In this document: positions 1-7,254 of the stretch, piece after piece
Position numbering within the stretch: the first letter of the stretch is position 1
Layout of the letters: every line of letters begins with the position of its first letter
Source of the DNA: a candidate division WOR-3 bacterium
GTDB taxonomy: Bacteria > SDB-A
Direction of reading: 5' to 3'
Assembly (NCBI GenBank): GCA_016934535.1
Contig: JAFGSQ010000028.1
Span: 1 to 14,786, forward strand
Length of the DNA stretch: 14,786 bases
The notes under the pieces: model-generated
Told to the model about the DNA's origin: nothing
The model's database searches: none
What the model saw: only the letters and a program-made list of their open reading frames with translations
Made by a program: the position numbers and the translations under genes

Positions 1-88
1 GGTTGCGATGGAAAAAGGACTCAGATTCGCCATAAGGGAAGGCGGAAAGACCGTAGGCGCAGGCGTAGTCACGGAAATATTGGAATAA
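1..88 (+). CDS. tuf: Elongation factor Tu, C-terminal end (first tuf copy, partial)
   Basis: Only the last 28 codons and the TAA stop lie in the window (first complete codon at 2). The peptide ends GLRFAIREGGKTVGAGVVTE followed by ILE, the near-invariant end of EF-Tu domain III. EF-Tu is the cytoplasmic GTPase that brings aminoacyl-tRNA to the ribosomal A site. The gene continues upstream of the window. Its neighbour rpmG starts 15 nt downstream, the tuf-rpmG-trnW-secE order seen for the tufB copy in several phyla. A second tuf begins at the far end of the window. Identification is very secure; the partial state is due only to the window edge. Confidence 0.95.
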   Translation, partial: VAMEKGLRFAIREGGKTVGAGVVTEILE

Positions 89-103
89 ACAAGGACGAAT
101 AAA

Positions 104-256
104 ATGCCGAGAGAGATAATTGTTCTGGCTTGCGGTCAATGCAAGAGAAGAAATTACACGACGAAGAAAAACAAAAAGAAACACACAGGCAGGGTAGAGT
201 TCAAGAAATTCTGCTCTTTTTGCAACAAAAGAGTCGGACACAAAGAAACAAAATAA
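104..256 (+). CDS. rpmG: 50S ribosomal protein L33
   Basis: A 50-residue basic protein, the usual size of L33, a small protein of the large subunit near the E site. It has two CxxC pairs, CGQC (Cys10, Cys13) and CSFC (Cys37, Cys40), which make a zinc ribbon; this is therefore the zinc-binding (C+) form. The core [20 protein letters not shown] is typical of the family. The ATG at 104 is preceded by AAGGAC and lies 15 nt after tuf. The TAA stop is followed after a single base by tRNA-Trp. The gene is shorter than common ORF length cut-offs, so it is easily missed. Identification is secure. Confidence 0.95.
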   Translation: MPREIIVLACGQCKRRNYTTKKNKKKHTGRVEFKKFCSFCNKRVGHKETK

Positions 257-257
257 T

Positions 258-331
258 AGGCCTGTAGCTCTAATTGGTAGAGCGTCGGACTCCAAATCCG
301 GTGGTTGCAGGTTCGAATCCTGCCAGGCCTG
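258..331 (+). tRNA. trnW: tRNA-Trp (anticodon CCA)
   Basis: A full cloverleaf can be folded. The acceptor AGGCCTG (258-264) pairs with CAGGCCT (324-330), with G331 as discriminator. The D stem is GCTC (267-270) with GAGC (280-283). The anticodon stem is TCGGA (285-289) with TCCGG (297-301), holding the loop CTCCAAA with anticodon CCA at 292-294. The T stem is GCAGG (307-311) with CCTGC (319-323) and loop TTCGAAT. No CCA tail is encoded: GAAAA follows, so the 3' end must be trimmed and CCA added by enzyme. It sits between rpmG and secE as in several other bacteria and is almost certainly cut from the polycistronic messenger. Confidence 0.97.
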
Positions 332-361
332 AAAATTAACTTTTTGTCGGAAGGAAACCTA

Positions 362-565
362 ATGAAGGCTGTTTTGCAAATATTCAAAAAGATGAAAAAT
401 TTTCTTTTTGAATCCAAACAGGAGCTGGGCAGAGTATCTTGGCCCTCAAAACAGGAACTTTGGGATTCGACGATGGTCGTAATTTTCGTGTCGATAATGC
501 TCGCGGTGTTCGTAGGGATTTTCGATAGAATTTTCACGACTCTCGTAAGTTTGATTGTAAGGTAG
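362..565 (+). CDS. secE: Preprotein translocase subunit SecE
   Basis: A 67-residue protein, the size of minimal single-span bacterial SecE. SecE clamps the two halves of the SecY channel in the inner membrane. The amphipathic N-terminal helix is followed by the family signature GRVSWPSKQEL, then one hydrophobic membrane span (about residues 40-62, TMVVIFVSIMLAVFVGIF). The ATG at 362 is chosen because GGAAGGA (349-355) lies just upstream; extending further would run into the tRNA. nusG follows after 2 nt, the near-universal secE-nusG pair. Identification is secure. Confidence 0.95.
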   Translation: MKAVLQIFKKMKNFLFESKQELGRVSWPSKQELWDSTMVVIFVSIMLAVFVGIFDRIFTTLVSLIVR

Positions 566-567
566 AA

Positions 568-1197
568 ATGGATCACGAAGAAACCTCTGAAGATTTAAAA
601 CAAGACGGTTCCGAAAACGCGGCGGAAAAACCTGTCGAAGACCTCGTGGAAGATGCCGAGGCTAAATGGTTCACCATACACGTCTATTCGGGTTCCGAAA
701 AAAAAGTTGAAAAAATGATACTGGAAATGGTTAAGGAAAATGCTGAAATAGGTAAAAACATTCACGAAGTTTACACACCGATAAAGAAGAGTTCAAAAGT
801 TATAAGAAGCAGTAAATCCGTGAAAAGAGTCGTGAAGCCGAAAAACCTTTATCCCGGTTATATTTTTATCAGGATGAGACCGGAAAAAGAGGTGATCAGC
901 ATGATTTCTGATCTACCCAATGTCATCAGTTTTCTCGGAGGCAAGAATCCTATACCACTCAAAGGCCTCGAAGAGGGTGAACTCAAGCAGCTGAGGGAAG
1001 AAGGCGACAAAATCGTTAAACTCACTGCTCCATTTGCCGTAAACGACAGTGTGAAGATAGTAAGCGGTCCGTTTTCGGATTTTATCGGAGTCGTGGAAAA
1101 CGTGAACGAAGAAAAACAGAGATTAAAAGTTGTTGTCACTATATTCGGAAGATCTACACCGGTTGAAGTTGATTTCATAGACGCTCAACCAGTTTAA
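568..1197 (+). CDS. nusG: Transcription termination/antitermination factor NusG
   Basis: NusG binds the clamp of RNA polymerase, reduces or shapes pausing, and couples transcription to Rho or to the ribosome. The protein has 209 residues, against about 175-185 for the common form. The excess is a strongly acidic N-terminal extension (residues 1-32, 13 Asp/Glu). The NGN domain follows from [10 protein letters not shown] (about 33-43) through NLYPGYIFI (93-101) to about 150. The KOW domain (about 155-205) carries [10 protein letters not shown] and [11 protein letters not shown]. The ATG at 568 starts 2 nt after the secE stop, with AAGG in the end of secE as ribosome site, so translation is probably coupled. 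rplK follows after 14 nt. Function is secure; the role of the acidic tail is unknown. Confidence 0.96.
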   Translation: MDHEETSEDLKQDGSENAAEKPVEDLVEDAEAKWFTIHVYSGSEKKVEKMILEMVKENAEIGKNIHEVYTPIKKSSKVIRSSKSVKRVVKPKNLYPGYIFIRMRPEKEVISMISDLPNVISFLGGKNPIPLKGLEEGELKQLREEGDKIVKLTAPFAVNDSVKIVSGPFSDFIGVVENVNEEKQRLKVVVTIFGRSTPVEVDFIDAQPV

Positions 1198-1211
1198 AAA
1201 AGGGGACCTCG

Positions 1212-1652
1212 ATGGCAAAGGCTAAGAAAAAACAAATACAGGCAGTAATCAAGCTGCAGATACCTGCTGGTCAAGCGACTCCGGCTCCTCCTTTGGGACC
1301 GGCTTTGGGTCAGGCCGGCGTCAATATTCCCGAATTCATAAAGACTTTTAACGCGAGAACCGGCGGACAGGATCCGCTGCCTTTACCCACCGTGATTACG
1401 GTTTACAAAGACAAAACTTTTTCTTTTGAAGTCAAATCACCTCCGGTGGCGGTTCTTTTGAAAAAAAGCGTTAAAATTGCAAAAGGTTCCGGAGAACCAA
1501 ACAAAATAAAAGTGGCCACAGTATCGGCTAAAGATGTCAGAGCCATAGCTGAAAAAAAACATCAGGACATGACAGCGGGATCAGTTGAAAAAGCCATGAG
1601 CATGGTCAGGGGAACCGCGAGAAGCATGGGAATATTAGTGGAAGAAGGATGA
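1212..1652 (+). CDS. rplK: 50S ribosomal protein L11
   Basis: L11 (146 residues, normal length) forms the base of the stalk, binds 23S rRNA in the GTPase-associated centre, and is part of the thiostrepton site. The N-terminal domain has the proline-rich [20 protein letters not shown] segment that contacts thiostrepton and elongation factors. The C-terminal rRNA-binding domain ends in the typical [10 protein letters not shown]. The ATG at 1212 is preceded by AGGGGAC. The TGA stop is separated by one base from rplA. No long leader lies upstream (14 nt), so an L1-binding control site of the Escherichia coli kind is not obvious here. Confidence 0.97.
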   Translation: MAKAKKKQIQAVIKLQIPAGQATPAPPLGPALGQAGVNIPEFIKTFNARTGGQDPLPLPTVITVYKDKTFSFEVKSPPVAVLLKKSVKIAKGSGEPNKIKVATVSAKDVRAIAEKKHQDMTAGSVEKAMSMVRGTARSMGILVEEG

Positions 1653-1653
1653 A

Positions 1654-2358
1654 ATGAAACACGGAAAAAGATACGACAATCTCAAAAAAGACCATTCCTC
1701 GAAAGAAGATTTTTCTCTCAAGGAAGGGGTTGAGAAAGCAAAAAGCATGGCTAACGCCAAATTCGACGAAACTCTCGAAGTTTCCGTGAAACTCGGCATA
1801 GATCCGAGAAAATCGGATCAGCTGGTCAGGGGAAGCGTCGTTCTTCCGCACGGCACCGGAAAAAAAGTCAAAGTTCTCGTTTTCGCCGGAACCGAAAAAG
1901 CACAGGAAGCCAAAGATGCAGGCGCCGATTATGTAGGCGCGGATGAATATATTGAAAAAATCCAGAAAGAGAACTGGCTTGATTTTAACGCTGTCGTCGC
2001 AGTACCGCAGATGATGGGAAAAGTCGGCATGCTTGGAAAGATCCTCGGGCCGAGAGGACTAATGCCCAATCCTAAACTCGGCACAGTCACGATGAATGTC
2101 AAAGAAGTCGTCGAAGAGATAAAAAAAGGAAGGATCGAGTTTAAAAACGACAAGTCCGGAAACATTAACGTACCCGTGGGAAAGACATCATTTTCAGCAG
2201 AAAATCTTTTCGAAAACGTCAGTGAGTTTTTCAGGGAACTTATAAAGAGTAAACCGTCTTCGGTCAAGGGTACCTACATCAAATCGGTTTATCTCAGTCC
2301 AACAATGGGTCCGAGCGTTAAAATAAATGCGGCTGATTTGATTCAGCCCCAGCGCTGA
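1654..2358 (+). CDS. rplA: 50S ribosomal protein L1
   Basis: L1 (234 residues, normal length) forms the mobile L1 stalk that helps deacylated tRNA leave the E site. In many bacteria it also represses its own rplK-rplA messenger. Family motifs are VRGSVVLPHGTGK (about 59-71) and the signature GKILGPRGLMPNPKLGTVT (about 128-146), followed by FKNDKSGNINVPVGK and a TMGPSVKIN end. The ATG at 1654 is one base after the rplK stop, with GAAGGA inside the end of rplK, so the two are probably translationally coupled. Only 25 nt separate it from rplJ. Confidence 0.97.
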   Translation: MKHGKRYDNLKKDHSSKEDFSLKEGVEKAKSMANAKFDETLEVSVKLGIDPRKSDQLVRGSVVLPHGTGKKVKVLVFAGTEKAQEAKDAGADYVGADEYIEKIQKENWLDFNAVVAVPQMMGKVGMLGKILGPRGLMPNPKLGTVTMNVKEVVEEIKKGRIEFKNDKSGNINVPVGKTSFSAENLFENVSEFFRELIKSKPSSVKGTYIKSVYLSPTMGPSVKINAADLIQPQR

Positions 2359-2383
2359 TACTGGTACAAGCAAGGAGTGGAAA

Positions 2384-2902
2384 ATGGCAACAAAGGAAAA
2401 AATAAGCCAGGTCCAGGACCTGACAAAGAGCATAAAAGAGGCTAAAGCTATATATATCAGCGATTATAAAGGGATGACCGTCGCTCAAATGACCTCGTTC
2501 CGGAAAAAAGTCAGAGATGCCGGGTTGAGTTTCAAGGTCGTCAAGAACACAATGACAAAAATCGCCCTTAACAACAGCGGATATTCCGGCATGGATGATC
2601 TCCTTACCGGACCAACTGCTGTGGCGTTCAGTTATAAGGATCCGGTAATGCCGGCAAAGATAATCAAAGAGAGCTTCGCAGAAATGGGTTTTCCCATAAT
2701 AAAAGGCGGTTTCCTTGAAGGTAAGCTCGTGACCAGGGAAGAAATAAACAGAATTGCGGATCTTCCGCCAAAAGAAGCTCTTCTCGGACAACTCGCCGGT
2801 ACTCTGGCGGCTCCAATAACTGGATTCATGTTCGTAGGCAATAACATATTGTCAGGTTTTCTGAGGATTTTAAGTTCAATAAAAGACAGCAAAGAAAAAT
2901 AA
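2384..2902 (+). CDS. rplJ: 50S ribosomal protein L10
   Basis: L10 (172 residues, normal length) anchors the L7/L12 dimers to the ribosome and binds 23S rRNA beside L11. The N-terminal RNA-binding domain has AIYISDYKGMTVAQMTSFRK (residues 22-41) and KVVKNTMTKIAL. The C-terminal part, LGQLAGTLAAPITGFMFVG, leads to the helix GFLRILSSIKDSKEK that carries L12 dimers. The length gives no sign of a greatly extended helix. The start at 2384 follows AAGGAGTGG. The usual long L10 leader is absent: the gap to rplA is only 25 nt. rplL follows after 24 nt. Confidence 0.97.
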   Translation: MATKEKISQVQDLTKSIKEAKAIYISDYKGMTVAQMTSFRKKVRDAGLSFKVVKNTMTKIALNNSGYSGMDDLLTGPTAVAFSYKDPVMPAKIIKESFAEMGFPIIKGGFLEGKLVTREEINRIADLPPKEALLGQLAGTLAAPITGFMFVGNNILSGFLRILSSIKDSKEK

Positions 2903-2926
2903 GAAAACAAAATAGGGAGGTATTCG

Positions 2927-3310
2927 ATGTCTGAGGCTACCAAGCAAATATTGGAACTTGTTAAAGGTTTGACGGTTATGGAACTGTCTGAACTTATAAA
3001 AGAAATGGAAACAGTGTTCGGTGTTTCAGCCGCGGCTCCTGTCGTTCAGATGGCGGCGGGCGCCGGTCCTTCCCAGGCCGCTGAAGAGCAGGAAGAAAAA
3101 ACGGAATTTGACGTAATACTGAAAGAATACGGCGATAAAAAAATCCCTGTGATCAAGGAAGTTAGAGCGATAACGGGCCTGGGACTTAAAGAAGCAAAGG
3201 ACCTTGTAGAAGGCGTCCCCGCAAAAATTAAAGAACAGGTTTCGAAGAAAGAGGCTGAAGAAATGAAGAAACAACTCGAAAGCGCAGGAGCTGTCATAGA
3301 AATAAAGTAA
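2927..3310 (+). CDS. rplL: 50S ribosomal protein L7/L12
   Basis: L7/L12 (127 residues, normal length) is the multicopy acidic stalk protein that recruits translational GTPases and stimulates GTP hydrolysis. The N-terminal dimerisation domain (about 1-34, [18 protein letters not shown]) is followed by a flexible Ala/Gly-rich hinge (about 34-57). The C-terminal factor-binding domain (about 58-127) has [21 protein letters not shown] and [15 protein letters not shown]. The start at 2927 is preceded by GGGAGG. It ends TAA directly followed by TAG. The gap to rpoB is the first long one in the cluster and contains a strong hairpin. Confidence 0.97.
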   Translation: MSEATKQILELVKGLTVMELSELIKEMETVFGVSAAAPVVQMAAGAGPSQAAEEQEEKTEFDVILKEYGDKKIPVIKEVRAITGLGLKEAKDLVEGVPAKIKEQVSKKEAEEMKKQLESAGAVIEIK

Positions 3311-3360
3311 TAGAGTCATAATAATTCTGAATGACTTGATGTTACTTGTTCGGATGTCGG

Positions 3361-3397
3361 GAAATGTCTCAGGGACTTTGATTCCCTGAGATGTTTC
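3361..3397 (+). terminator. Strong hairpin between rplL and rpoB; attenuator or RNase III-type processing site
   Basis: GAAATGTCTCAGGGA (3361-3375) pairs with TCCCTGAGATGTTTC (3383-3397) around a 7-nt loop. This gives 15 continuous pairs with two G-U wobbles; two more G-U pairs can extend the stem to 3359/3399. A pyrimidine-rich, T-rich stretch follows (3398-3428), but it is broken by C, A and G, so a full intrinsic terminator is unlikely. In Escherichia coli the rplL-rpoB gap holds a partial attenuator and an RNase III cut site that set the ratio of stalk protein to polymerase. By position and shape this hairpin probably has the same kind of job. The hairpin is seen in the sequence; the role is inferred. 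Confidence 0.6.
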
Positions 3398-3430
3398 TTT
3401 CTTTTAAATCTGTCTTTCTTTATTTTTCAT

Positions 3431-3435
3431 GGAGG
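3431..3435 (+). promoter_or_regulatory. Shine-Dalgarno site that sets the rpoB start at TTG
   Basis: GGAGG at 3431-3435, then TAAAA, then TTG at 3441. The site overlaps the upstream in-frame ATG at 3429, so it cannot serve that ATG, which itself has only pyrimidines upstream. rpoC has the same arrangement (GAGGAGG, TAAA, TTG). Confidence 0.75.
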
Positions 3436-3440
3436 TAAAA

Positions 3441-6400
3441 TTGACAAAAGGTGAAAGAGTAAACTACGGTAAATTGACTTCACCTTTGCCTATACCTGAC
3501 CTTCTCGATGTTCAGAAAGAATCTTTCGCGAAATTTATTCAGAAAAACGTGCCCCAGAGCAAGAGAAAAAAAACAGGGCTTCAGGCTGTTTTGGAAGAAT
3601 TCTTTCCCATCGAGGATCAGCAGGGCAGATGCGAATTGAGATTCGTCAATTATGAAATAGAACCGCCAAAATACAATCCAGACGAATGTATTCGAAAAGG
3701 CAAGACGTATTCGGCTCCCTTGAAACTCAAACTGCAAATAGCCATAAAAGACAAGAAAAACGAAGCCATTGAGGAAATTCGCGAGCAGGACGTGTTCCTT
3801 TGCGATCTGCCCATGATGACAGAAAAGGCGAGTTTTATTATCAACGGAGTGGAAAGGGTTATAGTCTCTCAGCTCCACAGAAGTCCGGGTGTGTTTTTTA
3901 ATGTCGAATACCATCACACGGGAAAAATGCTTATTGTCGCCCAGATAATTCCTCAAAAAGGAACGTGGATAGACATCAATCTGGATCACAATGAGATTTT
4001 GAACATAAGTCTTGACAGGAGAAGGCATTTTCCTCTGACGATCTGGCTTCAGGCAATAGGACTTGGCGATCCCGGTCAAATTTTGGAGCGTTTTTTCGGA
4101 TCAGAAACGGTAAAAATCTCGAATTTCACAGGTAAACAAGCCGAGAAATTGATCGGGAGAGTTACTGTCGAAGACATAACAGATCCAAATTCGGGAGAAG
4201 TTGTCCTTTTTTCAGGTTCCGAACTCACTTCCGGTTCACTGGACATGCTTAATCTTTTCGGTAAAAAAGAGTTGCTGCTGGTTAAGGACGATAACATTCC
4301 CGCCCTCGAAGTCATGAAAAAAACATTTGCAAAAGTCAAAAAGAGACTGTCTAAAGAAGAATCGGCTGAATATATTTTTAAATTTCAAAGAGGCACTGAT
4401 CCGGTTAATCCTGAAGCCGCAATCGATTACATAAACAGCATGTATTTCTCTCCCAAAAGATACAACCTCGGGGCAGTAGGAAGAAAGATGATGAAGGACA
4501 AACTCGGAAAAACACCGAATGAAGAAACGCTTTCTCTTTGCTCGGAAGATTTCGTCCACATAATGGATTATCTGTTCGGATTGCTCGACAAAAACAAGGG
4601 ACTCGACGTAGACGACATAGATCATCTGGGAAACAGACAGGTCAGAAGGGTAGGAGAGTTGCTCGCCGATCAGTTCAACACTGCCATGATAAGGGTAGTA
4701 AAAGGAGTCAAAGACAGATTCATTCTCGAAAGCGATCCGAAAAAAATAGTTCCGCAGATGCTTGTCAACTCGAGATATGTGACGAGCACTCTCATGGCTT
4801 TTTTTGGCCTCAGTCAGCTGTCGCAATACATGGAGCAGACAAACCCGCTTGCTGAAATGACACACAAGAGGAGGCTGAGCGCATTGGGGCCGGATGGGCT
4901 TACCAGAGATACTGCCGGATTTGAGGTAAGAGATGTCCATCATTCACATTACGGAAGACTCTGCCCTATAGAGACTCCGGAAGGTCCCAACATAGGATTG
5001 ATAACGTCTCTGGCGATATACTCAAAAATAAACGAATACGGCTTCATTGAGACTCCTTACAGAAAAGTTGAAAAAGGGAAACTGACTGACATAATAGAAT
5101 ATATGTCTCCGCATCCGGAAGACAAAAAGATCATAGCTCAAGCGAACGAACCGATTGATAACAACGGAAAATTGACAAATCATGAGCTCGTAACCAGATA
5201 CATGGACGATTATCCTGTTGTGGCCAGAGATCAAGTTGATTACATGGACGCTTATCCGACTCAATTACTGAGCATTTCGGCCGCGCTAATACCTTTCATG
5301 GAGCACGACGAAGCCAACAGAGCTCTGATGGGATCGAATATGCAGAGGCAGGCGGTCCCCCTTATCAGACCGGAATCACCTCTTGTTGGAACCGGTTTGG
5401 AAAGAACGGTCGCAAAAGATTCGCAGACCGTATTGACAGCAAAAAGAAAAGGCGAAGTTGTTTTCGTGAATTCAGAGGAAATTAGAATTCAGCCGGATAA
5501 AACTTCCCTTCTGGTTTTCGGAGAAAAAGACCTCGACGTATATAAACTACAGAAATACAAAATGACCAATCAAAACTCTTCTGTAAATCAAAGACCCATA
5601 GTCAATGTAGGAGACAAAGTGAAAGAGGGTCAGGTCATAGCCGACAGCTCCTCTTCAGACGGCGGCGAACTTGCCCTCGGCAGAAACGTACTTGTAGCTC
5701 TAATGTCCTGGAGAGGCTACAATTTTGAAGACGCTATAATAATCAGTGAAAGACTCATAAAAGAGGATGTATTCACATCAGTAACCATTAATAAGTTCAA
5801 CGTAGAAGTCAGGGAAACAAAGCTGGGTCCCGAGGAAATTACAAGAGAAGTTCCGAACGTCGGAGAGGATGCCACAAGAAACCTCGACGAAAACGGCGTA
5901 ATCAGGATAGGAGCCGAAGTCGGTCCGGACGATATCCTTGTCGGAAAAGTCACTCCAAAGGGTGAAACCGAATTGACTCCGCAAGAGAAACTTTTAAAGG
6001 CTATTTTCGGTGAAAAAGCAGCCGATGTGAGGGATACGTCGCTGAGAGTTCCGCCGGGAGTTCAGGGAGTCGTCATAGACGTTCACCAACTGAGCCGCAA
6101 AACTCAATCAGCCAACGAAAAGAAAGCAAACGAAAAAAAGATCAGAGAAATCGAAGAGAACTACAACAAACGGATAGAGGAACATAAAAAACAGAGACTG
6201 GAAAAACTTGTTCAGCTTTTCGACGGAACTGTTCTGCCTGACGGCATTCTTGATATGCAGGGATCTGTCGTAATCCAGCGCGGCAAGAAGATCACTGCAA
6301 AAATGATCAAAGACACGGAATGGGACGAAATAGCAGTTCCTGATTCAGCCAAGGGAGACATGTTGACTCTCTCTAAAATACTCACTGAGTCCAATAACAT

Positions 6401-7232
6401 AATAGAAGAGTTCGAAAGGCTGAGAAACAACGAAGTCGAAGTACTAAGACAAGGTGACGATCTACCTCACGGATTATTGAAAAGAATAGACGTCTACGTG
6501 GCAGAAAAAAGGAAGCTGTCTGTAGGAGACAAAATGTCAGGAAGACACGGTAATAAAGGCGTAGTATCCATAATTGTCCCGGAAGAGGACATGCCCTATA
6601 TGGAAGACGGAACACCCGTGGACGTAATACTCAATCCTCTCGGCGTTCCGTCCCGAATGAACATAGGACAGGTTCTCGAAACGCATTTGGGATGGGCGGC
6701 TAAAAAACTTAACATAAAAATCGCGACGCCGGTATTTGACGGAATTTCAGTAAAAGAAATCGAGGGTCTTCTGGAAAAAGCCGAACTTCCAAAATCCGGA
6801 AAAGTCGCACTGCACGACGGTATTTCGGGTCAGGTTATTGACGGCGAAATCACAGTCGGATACATGTATATGCTGAAACTGGGGCACATGGTAGACGACA
6901 AAATCCATGCCAGAAGCATCGGTCCGTACTCGATGATCACACAGCAACCGCTCGGGGGAAAGGCTCATTTCGGAGGGCAGAGATTCGGAGAAATGGAAGT
7001 GTGGGCGCTCGAAGCATACGGAGCCGCTTACACTCTTCAGGAAATGCTGACTGTTAAATCCGATGACATAAGCGGCAGAACTAAAATGTATGAAAGCATA
7101 ATAAAGGGTGATAATCCGCCCGAACCCGGATTGCCGGCATCTTTCAATGTTCTCGTAAAAGAGCTGAACGGACTTTGCATGAACGTTGAAATTGAAAAAG
7201 GCAAATCAAAATCGAAACAGAACAAAAAGTAG
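3441..7232 (+). CDS. rpoB: DNA-directed RNA polymerase subunit beta
   Basis: Beta subunit of the core RNA polymerase (1263 residues from the TTG at 3441; 1267 if the ATG at 3429 were used). The rifampicin region (about residues 454-485) reads SQLSQYMEQTNPLAEMTHKR then RLSALGPDGLTRD, followed by CPIETPEGPNIGLI. The conserved GDKMSGRHGNKG (about 1029-1040) lies near the active centre. The end has GGQRFGEMEVWALEAYGAAY, the hallmark of the beta C terminus, then a lysine-rich tail. A charged, probably coiled-coil insertion (about 881-934) sits where Escherichia coli carries its longer beta i9 insertion. TTG is preferred over ATG 3429 because GGAGG is placed for TTG. rpoC follows after 22 nt. Confidence 0.97.
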   Translation: MTKGERVNYGKLTSPLPIPDLLDVQKESFAKFIQKNVPQSKRKKTGLQAVLEEFFPIEDQQGRCELRFVNYEIEPPKYNPDECIRKGKTYSAPLKLKLQIAIKDKKNEAIEEIREQDVFLCDLPMMTEKASFIINGVERVIVSQLHRSPGVFFNVEYHHTGKMLIVAQIIPQKGTWIDINLDHNEILNISLDRRRHFPLTIWLQAIGLGDPGQILERFFGSETVKISNFTGKQAEKLIGRVTVEDITDPNSGEVVLFSGSELTSGSLDMLNLFGKKELLLVKDDNIPALEVMKKTFAKVKKRLSKEESAEYIFKFQRGTDPVNPEAAIDYINSMYFSPKRYNLGAVGRKMMKDKLGKTPNEETLSLCSEDFVHIMDYLFGLLDKNKGLDVDDIDHLGNRQVRRVGELLADQFNTAMIRVVKGVKDRFILESDPKKIVPQMLVNSRYVTSTLMAFFGLSQLSQYMEQTNPLAEMTHKRRLSALGPDGLTRDTAGFEVRDVHHSHYGRLCPIETPEGPNIGLITSLAIYSKINEYGFIETPYRKVEKGKLTDIIEYMSPHPEDKKIIAQANEPIDNNGKLTNHELVTRYMDDYPVVARDQVDYMDAYPTQLLSISAALIPFMEHDEANRALMGSNMQRQAVPLIRPESPLVGTGLERTVAKDSQTVLTAKRKGEVVFVNSEEIRIQPDKTSLLVFGEKDLDVYKLQKYKMTNQNSSVNQRPIVNVGDKVKEGQVIADSSSSDGGELALGRNVLVALMSWRGYNFEDAIIISERLIKEDVFTSVTINKFNVEVRETKLGPEEITREVPNVGEDATRNLDENGVIRIGAEVGPDDILVGKVTPKGETELTPQEKLLKAIFGEKAADVRDTSLRVPPGVQGVVIDVHQLSRKTQSANEKKANEKKIREIEENYNKRIEEHKKQRLEKLVQLFDGTVLPDGILDMQGSVVIQRGKKITAKMIKDTEWDEIAVPDSAKGDMLTLSKILTESNNIIEEFERLRNNEVEVLRQGDDLPHGLLKRIDVYVAEKRKLSVGDKMSGRHGNKGVVSIIVPEEDMPYMEDGTPVDVILNPLGVPSRMNIGQVLETHLGWAAKKLNIKIATPVFDGISVKEIEGLLEKAELPKSGKVALHDGISGQVIDGEITVGYMYMLKLGHMVDDKIHARSIGPYSMITQQPLGGKAHFGGQRFGEMEVWALEAYGAAYTLQEMLTVKSDDISGRTKMYESIIKGDNPPEPGLPASFNVLVKELNGLCMNVEIEKGKSKSKQNKK

Positions 7233-7243
7233 TTTTATCTCTT

Positions 7244-7250
7244 GAGGAGG
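7244..7250 (+). promoter_or_regulatory. Shine-Dalgarno site for the TTG start of rpoC
   Basis: GAGGAGG at 7244-7250, followed by TAAA and TTG at 7255. No in-frame ATG lies between this site and the conserved N-terminal residues of RpoC, so the TTG start is well supported. Confidence 0.8.
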
Positions 7251-7254
7251 TAAA

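Noticed and set aside
305-361. Extended secE start at TTG 305
   Set aside because: It begins inside tRNA-Trp and adds residues foreign to SecE; ATG 362 has a well-placed GGAAGGA site.
3314-3336. Small hairpin AGTCAT/ATGACT just after rplL
   Set aside because: Six pairs with an 11-nt loop and no T run; too weak to call.
3378-3409. Possible rpoB promoter TTGATT ... TTAAAT
   Set aside because: The spacing (20 nt) and the -10 match are poor, and the -35 part lies inside the hairpin stem and loop.
2318-4943. Long reading frames on the minus strand, for example 4236-4943 and 2318-2791
   Set aside because: They lie wholly opposite conserved ribosomal and polymerase genes, have no family resemblance and no ribosome sites; they are shadows of purine-rich coding strands.
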